DNA of 64,000 nucleotides from an uncultured Eubacteriales bacterium (GTDB lineage: Bacteria; Bacillota; Clostridia; Peptostreptococcales; Anaerovoracaceae): NCBI GenBank assembly GCA_902786855.1, contig CADAEH010000010.1:1-64000 (forward strand). Reading direction: 5' to 3'. A program made the position numbers and the translations under genes. The notes under the pieces were generated by a model that had not been told where the DNA came from, searched no databases, and saw nothing but the letters and a program-made list of their open reading frames with translations. Positions 1-7,165 of this stretch are shown in pieces; the first letter of the stretch is position 1, and each line of letters starts with the position of its first letter.

Positions 1-504
1 GCAGATCATGTATACATCGTATACAGAAGATCGATGGAAGAGCTTCCTGCAAGGAAAGAGGAAGTGGAGCACGCGATCGAGGAAGGCATCGACTTCAGAC
101 TGCTGAACAATCCTGTGGAGATCCTGGGATACAACAATCCAGATGATCCGAGAGATCCTAAGAACGGATTCGTGACAGGCATAAGATGCATCAAGATGGA
201 GCTCGGAGAGCCTGATGCATCGGGCAGAAGGAGACCGATCCCTGTAGAGGGCAGTGAGTTCGAGCTCGATGTAGATGCAGTCATCATGGCACTCGGTACC
301 AGACCGAACCCGCTGATCAAGAACACGACAAAGGGACTTGAAGTCAACCGCAAGGGCGGCTTCGTAGTCGACGAAGACGGACTGACCAGCCGCGAAGCAG
401 TCTATGCCGGCGGCGACGCAGTCACAGGAGCTGCTACAGTCATCTCGGCAATGGGCGCAGGCAAACTCGCCGCAGCTTCCATAGACAAGTACCTTTCAAA
501 GTAG
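1..504 (+). CDS. gltA: NADPH-dependent glutamate synthase, GltA/small-subunit type (3' part)
   Basis: The frame is open from base 1, so only the last 167 residues of a larger gene are present. It is the C-terminal part of the glutamate synthase small-subunit family, a cytosolic FAD/NADPH-binding oxidoreductase that passes electrons for glutamate formation from glutamine and 2-oxoglutarate. Family markers seen are VYIVYRRSMEELPAR at the start, VIMALGTRPNP in the nucleotide-binding domain, and the FAD-binding YAGGDAVTGAATVISAMG near the C-terminus, ending in a short ASIDKYLSK tail. The extra residues in the YNNPDDPRDPKNG loop are typical of the stand-alone GltA form found in anaerobes. A strong terminator follows. 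The N-terminal Fe-S region lies outside the window, so the exact subtype is inferred. Confidence 0.9.
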   Translation, partial: ADHVYIVYRRSMEELPARKEEVEHAIEEGIDFRLLNNPVEILGYNNPDDPRDPKNGFVTGIRCIKMELGEPDASGRRRPIPVEGSEFELDVDAVIMALGTRPNPLIKNTTKGLEVNRKGGFVVDEDGLTSREAVYAGGDAVTGAATVISAMGAGKLAAASIDKYLSK

Positions 505-534
505 AATATTTATATCAAATAAAAACTTAGCAAT

Positions 535-580
535 ACTATTTGTCACATGAAATTTTGGAGTAGTGTGACGAATAGTTTTT
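535..580 (+). terminator. Rho-independent terminator after gltA
   Basis: Arms ACTATTTGTCACA (535-547) and TGTGACGAATAGT (564-576) pair with one mismatch and run into TTTTT. Confidence 0.85.
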
Positions 581-615
581 GCTCATAAAAACACATTATC
601 AGAAGGAGGCGCTGG

Positions 616-906
616 ATGAAAGTCAAAGATATCGTCAACAATATTGAGCTGGAGCTTGACAGAGATGCTCTTATCCAGAAAATGAAAGATGGACGTCAGG
701 TCGATCTTATATTAAAAGAAAAAAAGACCGATGACATCGGTTACCTTACATGGGACATGGAACAGTGGAGCACTGTAGACGGTAAAAGATATATCAGAAC
801 ATATCAGCTGGAAGGCAGAGTGTTGAGCGAATACACATCGCATAACATACACGATCTGAAAGCATATTTCCTTCCTGATGAAGCTCTAAGCGTACAGCTT
901 AGCTGA
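616..906 (+). CDS. Hypothetical protein, 96 aa
   Basis: A short soluble protein of unknown function. The start is fixed by a strong AAGGAGG at 603-609, and the gene stands alone between two terminators. The composition is mixed and charged, with a likely N-terminal helix (KVKDIVNNIELELDRDALIQ), a central part rich in aromatic residues (YLTWDMEQWSTVDGKRYIRTYQ), and no signal peptide or membrane segment. I recognise no domain. It sits at the left edge of an accessory patch with a VirD4-like gene, so it may be cargo of a decayed mobile element; that is inference only. Confidence 0.7.
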   Translation: MKVKDIVNNIELELDRDALIQKMKDGRQVDLILKEKKTDDIGYLTWDMEQWSTVDGKRYIRTYQLEGRVLSEYTSHNIHDLKAYFLPDEALSVQLS

Positions 907-919
907 TCAAAAAATACAG

Positions 920-945
920 CCCTTGGAGATCCAAGGGTTATTATT
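920..945 (+). terminator. Terminator after the 96-aa gene
   Basis: Perfect 7-bp arms CCCTTGG (920-926) and CCAAGGG (931-937) around AGAT, then TTATTATTTT. Confidence 0.8.
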
Positions 946-1157
946 TTGCATCAAAAATTATTTAAAGCATAAACTTTCGCAGATCATTAACCGGTACAGC
1001 GTTGTTGTCGAGGTTAAGGTAATAAAAAAATACAGAAAAAAACACATAAATAAGACAAAAAAATATTCCAAAATTTGAAAAAACACTTGACTGGTACCTG
1101 ACCATCGATTATACTCTGGATTGAAATTACAGATGCTGATGATGTGGAGACAAGATC

Positions 1158-1394
1158 ATGTTTTTTTATTTCATGATGGATGATATAGATACAAAACATC
1201 TTGATGAAATCAGAAGCACGATAAAACGAAAAGGCTTAAAGAAAAGCTACATCGCTGAACAGATGGGCATAACACCGACCACATTCTGGAAGAAGCTCTC
1301 TGGACAAGCGAAGTTCACAAGGGCGGAGCTGTACATGCTGAGCGACATACTTAACGGTCGCTATGAGCAGCAGCTGCAAGAGATCGAACGATAA
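1158..1394 (+). CDS. Small helix-turn-helix protein, 78 aa
   Basis: Probable DNA-binding regulator of the Cro/XRE kind. The HTH is visible at about residues 27-60: SYIAEQMGITPTTFWKKLSG followed by FTRAELYMLSDILNG, the usual pattern of helix 2, recognition helix and stabilising helices. GGAG at 1146-1149 sits 8 bases before this ATG; two further ATGs a few codons in (MM at residues 6-7) are possible starts. It lies alone upstream of a VirD4-like ATPase and is followed by a terminator, as expected for a regulator of a mobile element. What it binds cannot be seen. Confidence 0.75.
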   Translation: MFFYFMMDDIDTKHLDEIRSTIKRKGLKKSYIAEQMGITPTTFWKKLSGQAKFTRAELYMLSDILNGRYEQQLQEIER

Positions 1395-1448
1395 CAAACA
1401 ATAACAACTGAATAGATAATAACAACGGCTGACGACAATTCAACCTTT

Positions 1449-1498
1449 ATGGTTTCCGGTTATTAAGTTTTTAACTTATGCTGGAAACCATTTTTTTT
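1449..1498 (+). terminator. Terminator after the small HTH gene
   Basis: Arms ATGGTTTCC (1449-1457) and GGAAACCAT (1483-1491) are perfectly complementary and run into eight T residues. Confidence 0.85.
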
Positions 1499-1592
1499 AA
1501 CAACAGATGTATAGGCATGAATTGCAGAGATTACTTTAAGTCAATCAATCACAGCAAGCACAGGCTTGCAGCAACATATAAGGAGGCAGACT

Positions 1593-2945
1593 ATGAGCAA
1601 AATCGAAAAGAAAAAATACTCATCACTGAGGAATGACTCGAAACGCATTCTCGCCCAAGGTGAGTACGTCTCGAACGATACATTCGAGACAGGGAATAAC
1701 AACAACGATCTCATCATCGGACCGACGGGAGCGGGCAAGACCCGCTATTACGTCAAGCCTAATCTGCTCAGTGCCAGCGAGAGCCTCGTTGTCACCGACA
1801 CCAAGGGTAACCTCTGTAAAGAGCTGGGGCCGGTCCTGAGAGATGCAGGATATGAGATCCTTCATCTCGATCTGGCCGATCCCAGGAATTCCATCGGATA
1901 CAATCCATTCGACTACATCCCTTACGATGAAGCCACAGATAAATACGACGAGAAAGAGATAATGGCATTCTCCAACATACTGTACGGGGAGAAGGGTCAC
2001 AGCAAAGATCCATACTGGGATGAAGCAGGCAGAGCATTGCTCACAAGCATCGTTTCCTATGTGATGGAAAAGCTGCCAAAAGAAGACCATAACATCTACA
2101 GCGTCAGAAAACTCTTCGCGCTGATACATGCCAACGGAAAGCAAGGAGACAAATCTCCATACTACAACCTGATGAAAGCTCTCCGGGAAACGGATCCCGA
2201 CAGCTTCGCCGCTGAACAGTATGACTATGTCATCACTGAAAGCGTTGAGACTACATCGAACTGCATCCGCATGATGACAGGAAACAGACTGTCACTCCTG
2301 AGAGCGAAGGAGATCGATGAGCTGCTGCGTCGTGAGGACCGCATTGACATACTGCAGCTTGCACAGAAGAAGACAGCTCTTTTTGTGACCATCAGCGACA
2401 TGGACCGCTCACAGGATATGCTTGCCAATCTGTTCTATAAACAGGCTATGCAGACCTTGTGCCGCTACGCGGACGGGGTCTGTGAAGACAGTTGCCTGCC
2501 AGTGCCGGTCAGGTTCATCCTGGATGACTTCGCGACAAATGCATGCATCCCGGATTTTGACAACATGATCTCAGTCATCAGGTCAAGAGGCATCTCTGTC
2601 AGCATAATACTCCAGAGCCTGACGCAGCTGGAAAAGATGTACGGAAAGGCCGCTGCGACAACGATCCTGAACGGATGCGACACAGTCCTGTACCTGGGAG
2701 GTCAGGACCTGAGCACAGCCCATTATATTGGGACCAGAGTCAACCACTCTGATTTCAGCGTGCTGACCTTGCCGCTCTCTCAGGCATGGCTGCTGCAGCG
2801 CGGACAGAAGCCGAGACTGGTCAGACGCTACGAACTGACAGACCACCCGAGATATGGTCTCCTGCCGGAGGCGGGAGCAGCAAAGGCGAAATCAGCAAAG
2901 ACGGCAAGAGAAGGAGGTGACTGCTATGAGAACGAAGTCTGCTGA
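1593..2945 (+). CDS. VirD4/TraG-like type IV coupling ATPase, no membrane anchor
   Basis: 450-residue P-loop ATPase of the VirD4/TraG family, which links a relaxase-DNA complex to a type IV secretion channel. Walker A is GPTGAGKT (residues 43-50); the Walker B region is VRFILDDFATNACIPDFDNM; the following ISVSIILQSLTQLEKMYG is the usual TraG segment with its Gln, and DTVLYLGGQD is also family-typical. The ATG at 1593 is chosen because AAGGAGG (1580-1586) precedes it; an in-frame TTG at 1566 falls inside a small perfect hairpin (GCAAGC/GCTTGC, 1554-1569). Most members carry two N-terminal membrane helices; none is present here, so the product is likely soluble or truncated. No relaxase or other secretion gene is nearby. 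Confidence 0.85.
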   Translation: MSKIEKKKYSSLRNDSKRILAQGEYVSNDTFETGNNNNDLIIGPTGAGKTRYYVKPNLLSASESLVVTDTKGNLCKELGPVLRDAGYEILHLDLADPRNSIGYNPFDYIPYDEATDKYDEKEIMAFSNILYGEKGHSKDPYWDEAGRALLTSIVSYVMEKLPKEDHNIYSVRKLFALIHANGKQGDKSPYYNLMKALRETDPDSFAAEQYDYVITESVETTSNCIRMMTGNRLSLLRAKEIDELLRREDRIDILQLAQKKTALFVTISDMDRSQDMLANLFYKQAMQTLCRYADGVCEDSCLPVPVRFILDDFATNACIPDFDNMISVIRSRGISVSIILQSLTQLEKMYGKAAATTILNGCDTVLYLGGQDLSTAHYIGTRVNHSDFSVLTLPLSQAWLLQRGQKPRLVRRYELTDHPRYGLLPEAGAAKAKSAKTAREGGDCYENEVC

Positions 2946-3990
2946 TGTAACAAAGGGCCGCGTCCCTCTCGAGACGCTGCTGAAATACGCTGAAGACATG
3001 GCGAAATACAATGCCGAGAGCGGTAAGACGATGAAGGATCTCAAAAGTGGCCTGGGTATACGGGAGTGTTCCGTGAATCGATTCTACAGCGGTTTCCTTA
3101 GACTGCATTCCTCGGATAAGGATGAGGCTTGCAGGAAGCAGAGATGGGTCGCCGACTGCATCGAAGTCATGCTGGGTGAAACAGATACCGGATCTCTGAC
3201 GATGGGAGAGCTTGCAGACAAGATAGCCATCGCGCTCAATACACCGAAGCTCAGCAGTGAAGACCGCTGGGCGCTGTATGAGCTCTGCTTCATGCTCACG
3301 GCGCAGATGCGTATAGGACTGGATGACAGCTTCAGGATAATAGAGCAGACAACCCGCCTCGGGACACCGGATGAGAAAGAACCGTGGTCACTTTACAACA
3401 GAGTGATCGCTCTGCGCCACAGCGGCAGGACAGACCTGGTAAAGAAGCCGGAGATTGATCTTGGATCAGGAACAAGGGTCAGTCTGAAACAGATCCTCGG
3501 GAGCGTAGAGGTGAAAGACAACTGTCTCACAGAGAAGGAGATACTGTCACTTCCATTCCTGAAAGCAGAGCAATTTGTACGTTCCTGCCAGCTGGCGAAG
3601 CATCACAGTGGTCTCTCGCCGGATGGACAGTCACTGGAGCTCTATCTGGCACAGAGCCGTTTCGAAGAGATGGTCAGACAGTACAACGGGAACGATTGGA
3701 ATAAGAAGAACACGATCTCAGAATTTGCTGAAAGTCTCACAAGCCAGTTCAGAGAGAGGACAGAGATGTGGGGACTCAGCCGGAATGAGGTCATTCAGGC
3801 ATATGAACTCTGCTATGAGTTCATCACACTGATGGCTGACGAAGCAAGCTGCGAAGGTCACGAATCACTGATGATGATCGAAGGGCTTGACAGTTGCTGC
3901 GACGTGGATGCGAAAGTGAGAGCAGGCAGAAGTACCCGATCAAGACAGCGAAGAAGCCTGCAAGGTGAAGGAACGCCATCAGAACAGTAA
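2926..3990 (+). CDS. Hypothetical protein, 354 aa, translationally coupled to the VirD4-like gene
   Basis: I do not recognise this protein. It overlaps the end of the coupling-ATPase gene by 20 bases and has a perfect AAGGAGGTGA (2911-2920) six bases before its ATG, so it is co-expressed with it. The sequence is largely helical, without signal peptide or membrane helix, and contains four Cys in the last third plus a basic tail (RAGRSTRSRQRR). An N-terminal stretch (TMKDLKSGLGIRECSVNRFYSGFLRL) could be a helix-turn-helix. The downstream neighbour is a ClpP-like protease 39 bases on. A role as an accessory or adaptor of that patch is a guess. Confidence 0.7.
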   Translation: MRTKSADVTKGRVPLETLLKYAEDMAKYNAESGKTMKDLKSGLGIRECSVNRFYSGFLRLHSSDKDEACRKQRWVADCIEVMLGETDTGSLTMGELADKIAIALNTPKLSSEDRWALYELCFMLTAQMRIGLDDSFRIIEQTTRLGTPDEKEPWSLYNRVIALRHSGRTDLVKKPEIDLGSGTRVSLKQILGSVEVKDNCLTEKEILSLPFLKAEQFVRSCQLAKHHSGLSPDGQSLELYLAQSRFEEMVRQYNGNDWNKKNTISEFAESLTSQFRERTEMWGLSRNEVIQAYELCYEFITLMADEASCEGHESLMMIEGLDSCCDVDAKVRAGRSTRSRQRRSLQGEGTPSEQ

Positions 3991-4035
3991 CAGTAAGAAT
4001 TTTCATAACAAGAGACAAAAGAAGGAGACATGTCT

Positions 4036-4611
4036 ATGATCAGCACACCAAACATCATTGAAGAATCCAGAGAAAAACTGACGACAATCAGCATCATAGA
4101 TGCTATGCTGCGCGACCGCCAGATCTCACTGCTGGGTCCAGTTGACGAAGATTCCGTCAATTCCCTTGTCACACAGCTGCTATATCTGGAGAAGACTGCC
4201 CCGGGAGAAGAGATCACTTTCTACATCAACAGTGATGGTGGAGAAGTTGGGAACGGACTGGCACTGTACGATATCATGCAGCACATCTCAAGCCCTGTCC
4301 GTACGATCTGCCTTGGCCGTGCCTGCAGTATGGCCGCGGTACTGTTTGCAGCCGGCGACATAAGAGAGATATACACTCACAGCAAGGTCATGATACATGA
4401 TCCGTCCATATCGGGAAGAATGACCATGAAGGCGCTGGAACTGCAAACGATGAGTCAGGATCTGATGGGTACACGTCAGGCACTGGCAGAGATACTTGCC
4501 AGGCATACAGGACAGCCACTGGAGAGAATCCTTGAGAAGACTGTGACCGACAGCTTTTTCGATGCTAAGGAAGCCATTGAGTTCGGGCTTGCTGACCGCA
4601 TCATCGCATAG
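4036..4611 (+). CDS. ClpP-like serine protease (accessory copy)
   Basis: About 191 residues, the normal ClpP length. ClpP is the proteolytic chamber of Clp AAA+ proteases. From the ATG at 4030 the catalytic triad reads Ser100 (GRACSMAAVLF), His123 (MIHDPSISG) and Asp174 (TVTDSFFDAKEA), all in the correct context, and INSDGGEVGNGLALYD matches the family. GGAG at 4024-4027 is only 2 bases from the ATG at 4030 but 8 from the ATG at 4036, so 4036 is preferred. Deviations such as GRACSM for the usual GQAASM and HDPSIS for HQPLGG mark it as a divergent accessory copy and not the housekeeping clpP. No Clp ATPase is adjacent. It may process a product of the neighbouring mobile genes. Confidence 0.88.
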   Translation: MISTPNIIEESREKLTTISIIDAMLRDRQISLLGPVDEDSVNSLVTQLLYLEKTAPGEEITFYINSDGGEVGNGLALYDIMQHISSPVRTICLGRACSMAAVLFAAGDIREIYTHSKVMIHDPSISGRMTMKALELQTMSQDLMGTRQALAEILARHTGQPLERILEKTVTDSFFDAKEAIEFGLADRIIA

Positions 4612-4630
4612 GAAGGACCTTTTGAAACAG

Positions 4631-4655
4631 CTGCCGGCATGTTGAATGCCGGCAG
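4631..4655 (+). terminator. Perfect hairpin after the clpP-like gene
   Basis: Ten-base arms CTGCCGGCAT / ATGCCGGCAG around GTTGA. There is no T tract, so it may be a weak terminator or an RNA-stabilising hairpin. Confidence 0.55.
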
Positions 4656-4701
4656 CATATTAGCTATATTGCTCTGAAGAAATGATATAAGGAGTATCGC
4701 T

Positions 4702-5208
4702 ATGACAGACAACAAAATTATTGCAAAGTTCGTTGATGAGTATTCTGGCAGCTCGATCGTACCTTCTAATGATGAACCGATAGCAGAAAAGGAAAGCCAT
4801 GATGAGGAATGGGATAAGTACTTCGATGACTATGTCGATGAATTTTACGAATATGTAGAAAAGGAAGTGGATTGTAGGATCCCTACATATTTCTATTTTG
4901 CCATGGCTTCTGAATTGGGTGAGGATACTTTCGAGGATAAATACCGATTCGTTCATGATGCAGATGGAAACATCGTGCGTGATGAAAACGGTAAATATAT
5001 AAAGGCGATGGATTACGGCAATTTTGGATCATCGACCGGAGGCTGGAGTGCGGCTTTCTATAGAACATGTGATAAGCTGGGTATGCAGTGGCTCGAGGAC
5101 TACCTGAAGACTCTGGACTGGTACTGTCTGGAACTTTTCGATGGGATCATAGAAGAAAGGATAGCTGCTATGTGTGAAGCACTGGATACTGAAATCGGGA
5201 AACTATAG
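4702..5208 (+). CDS. Hypothetical acidic protein, 168 aa
   Basis: Unknown function. The sequence is strongly acidic, especially residues 20-60 (for example DEEWDKYFDDYVDEFYEYVE), rich in Tyr and Trp, with no signal peptide or membrane segment. AAGGAG at 4689-4694 precedes the ATG by 7 bases. It follows the ClpP-like gene after a hairpin, so it may be a separate transcript. Strong acidity and small size would suit a DNA mimic or anti-defence protein on a mobile element, but nothing in the sequence proves that. Confidence 0.65.
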   Translation: MTDNKIIAKFVDEYSGSSIVPSNDEPIAEKESHDEEWDKYFDDYVDEFYEYVEKEVDCRIPTYFYFAMASELGEDTFEDKYRFVHDADGNIVRDENGKYIKAMDYGNFGSSTGGWSAAFYRTCDKLGMQWLEDYLKTLDWYCLELFDGIIEERIAAMCEALDTEIGKL

Positions 5209-5308
5209 TTTTGTCTGTCGAAAAAGTCTGAAAAGATCTGCCTCACTGTAAACAACAAGTCCTTACCGGTGACACTGCAGTATTGTCGGTGAGGCTTGTT
5301 CTAAAAGT

Positions 5309-5336
5309 TTGACAACTATTTGTTTGAACATATAAT
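5309..5336 (+). promoter_or_regulatory. Sigma-A type promoter for larBC
   Basis: TTGACA (5309-5314), a 16-base spacer and TATAAT (5331-5336). Transcription from here would begin near 5343, which rules out the ATG at 5339 as the larB start. Confidence 0.8.
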
Positions 5337-5389
5337 TAATGGAGACGATTATTCCACCCAATAATTCGGGCGCCAGAGGAGAAAACGGA

Positions 5390-6136
5390 ATGAGCGATAC
5401 AAGAACAGTTCTTGAAAAAATAGCATCAGGAGAAATGAGTGTAGATGAAGCATTTGTCAGGCTCAAGACCGAACCTTTTGATGATATAGGGTATGCAAAA
5501 GTCGATCTGCACCGCAGTATCAGGCAGGGAGCTTCTGAAGTCATATACGGTGAGGGAAAGACAGCTGACCAGATAATCGGTATCCTGAGCTCTTTGAAAC
5601 AGCACGGACAGGATAGGGTCCTGATAACACGCCTCAATAAAGAAAAAGCGGCAGCTGTTTCAACTGTACACGAACTGGAATACAACGAGACGGCCGGACT
5701 AGGAATTACAGGCGGCAATGCAGAACCAGACGGAGTAGGAAAGATCGTCATTGCTACCGGCGGTACGAGTGACATCCCTGTTGCTGAGGAAGCTGCCTTG
5801 ACGGCGGAATTCCTCGGAAATGAGGTAGTGAGACTCTACGATGTGGGAGTAGCAGGAATACACAGACTTCTGGCTAATAAAGAACTCATAATGGACGCTG
5901 CTGTGATCATTGCCGTTGCCGGAATGGAAGGCGCTCTTGCCAGCGTAGTAGGTGGCCTTGCTGATTGCCCGGTGATAGCTGTACCTACAAGTGTAGGCTA
6001 CGGAGCATCTTTTGGAGGGCTGTCCGCACTGCTTTCGATGCTGAATTCATGTGCCAGCGGTGTATCCGTGGTGAATATTGATAACGGATTTGGTGCAGGC
6101 TACATGGCCGCGATGATCAATCACGTAGGAAAGTAA
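5390..6136 (+). CDS. larB: LarB, nickel-pincer cofactor biosynthesis (pyridinium carboxylase/hydrolase)
   Basis: LarB carboxylates and hydrolyses nicotinic acid adenine dinucleotide, the first step to the nickel-pincer nucleotide cofactor of lactate racemase and related enzymes. The PurE-like C-terminal half is clear: VIATGGTSDIPVAEEAA, then GVAGIHRLL, VAGMEGALASVVGGL, and PVIAVPTSVGYGASFGGL. The ATG at 5390 has AGAGGAGA 8 bases upstream and leaves 248 residues, normal for the family; the in-frame ATG at 5339 lies in the promoter. The gene is followed 14 bases later by larC, so the two form an operon. LarE and LarA are not in the window. Confidence 0.93.
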   Translation: MSDTRTVLEKIASGEMSVDEAFVRLKTEPFDDIGYAKVDLHRSIRQGASEVIYGEGKTADQIIGILSSLKQHGQDRVLITRLNKEKAAAVSTVHELEYNETAGLGITGGNAEPDGVGKIVIATGGTSDIPVAEEAALTAEFLGNEVVRLYDVGVAGIHRLLANKELIMDAAVIIAVAGMEGALASVVGGLADCPVIAVPTSVGYGASFGGLSALLSMLNSCASGVSVVNIDNGFGAGYMAAMINHVGK

Positions 6137-6150
6137 AAAGGGAAAAAGAG

Positions 6151-7056
6151 ATGAAGAGGTTATACCTGGACTGCGGTATGGGAGCTGCGGGGGACATGCT
6201 TGCCGCAGCACTCTATGAGCTGCTTGATGATGCTGACAGAAAGAAATTCCTGGATATCATGAATGATGCTGTACCTGACGGTATCAGCATAGAAGTAAGG
6301 CCTGAGACAAAATGCGGGGTATCAGGGTCACATTTTGATGTCCTGATAAACGGCGAAAGAGAACAGAGTATAGATACTCATGGTGGATCTCATGAACATA
6401 CCCATACTCACTCTCATAGCCATGCACACACGCATGAATATGTACATGGTCATGAATACACGCATACCCATGAACACATACATGACCATGATTACTCGCA
6501 TACCCACTCACACATCCATGGCGATCACTTACATGAAGCTGGTCACCATGCACATCACAGCATGGCAGATGTAGAAAATATCATCAAAGGTTTTAACAGC
6601 ATAAACAGTGATGTCAGAAACGACATTCTGGAAGTGTACAAGGTGATCGCTGCAGCAGAGAGCAGGGCACACGGAGTAGATGTAAGCGAGATACATTTCC
6701 ACGAAGTAGGCATGATGGATGCCATAATCGATGTGACATCGGTGTGCCTGTTGATGCACATGCTGAAAGCGGATGAAGTGTATGCTTCACCGGTCAGAGT
6801 AGGAAAAGGATTCGTGAAATGTGCTCACGGTATTCTTCCGGTTCCAGCACCGGCTACAGCCTATATCCTTATGGGCATCCCGACATATGCGGGCGATATC
6901 GAAGCAGAGCTCTGCACACCTACAGGCGCAGCACTGCTCCGGCATTTCGTTAAAAGCTTTGGCGAGCAGCCACTCATGTCAGTGGAGAAGATCGGTTACG
7001 GCATGGGAACAAAAGACTTCGAGGTCTGCAACTGTGTAAGATCACTTTTAGGGTAA
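6151..7056 (+). CDS. larC: LarC N-terminal domain (LarC1), nickel insertion for the pincer cofactor
   Basis: LarC inserts nickel into the pincer nucleotide in a CTP-dependent reaction. The family start MKRLYLDCGMGAAGDM is present, followed by a His-rich region (residues 77-136, about 26 His, mostly alternating HxH) expected to bind or store metal, then EIHFHEVGMMDAIIDV and GILPVPAPATAYIL. The protein ends at 301 residues with GYGMGTKDFEVCNCVRSLLG, exactly where LarC1 ends. In lactobacilli a programmed frameshift joins LarC1 to LarC2; here no LarC2-like reading is seen in any frame before a terminator 38 bases on. The gene is therefore a LarC1-only form, or LarC2 is elsewhere. AAAAAGAG precedes the start. 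Confidence 0.88.
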   Translation: MKRLYLDCGMGAAGDMLAAALYELLDDADRKKFLDIMNDAVPDGISIEVRPETKCGVSGSHFDVLINGEREQSIDTHGGSHEHTHTHSHSHAHTHEYVHGHEYTHTHEHIHDHDYSHTHSHIHGDHLHEAGHHAHHSMADVENIIKGFNSINSDVRNDILEVYKVIAAAESRAHGVDVSEIHFHEVGMMDAIIDVTSVCLLMHMLKADEVYASPVRVGKGFVKCAHGILPVPAPATAYILMGIPTYAGDIEAELCTPTGAALLRHFVKSFGEQPLMSVEKIGYGMGTKDFEVCNCVRSLLG

Positions 7057-7093
7057 CAGAAATCTGATACCTGGTTATTAATGTAAGATATTT

Positions 7094-7129
7094 AAAACTC
7101 CCGGTACGAGTAATCGCGCCGGGAGTTTT
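7094..7129. terminator. Bidirectional terminator between larC and the convergent propeller gene
   Basis: AAAACTCCCGG (7094-7104) pairs perfectly with CCGGGAGTTTT (7119-7129). The A and T flanks let it work in both directions. Confidence 0.85.
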
Positions 7130-7165
7130 CCATAAGGTCATTTGATATATCTGTCCTTAAACTGA

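Larger units (their letters stand above)
616..5208. mobile_element. Accessory patch, possible decayed conjugative element
   Basis: Between gltA and larB lie only accessory genes: an HTH protein, a VirD4/TraG-like coupling protein, an unknown gene, a ClpP-like protease and an acidic unknown protein. A lone coupling protein without relaxase, integrase or mating channel suggests a remnant or a domesticated cassette. No terminal repeats were found, so the limits are those of the gene cluster only. Confidence 0.4.

Noticed and set aside
5339-5389. Longer larB start at 5339
   Set aside because: That ATG sits at the end of the -10 region and before the expected transcription start, without a ribosome site; 5390 has one.
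6378-6558. Regularly repeated CATACxCAT-like DNA that might be taken for a CRISPR or tandem repeat array
   Set aside because: It codes for the His-rich segment of LarC in frame; there are no equal repeats with unique spacers.
7040-7165. Possible LarC2 joined by a programmed frameshift after larC
   Set aside because: All three forward frames hit stops within a few dozen bases and a terminator follows; no LarC2-like residues are seen.
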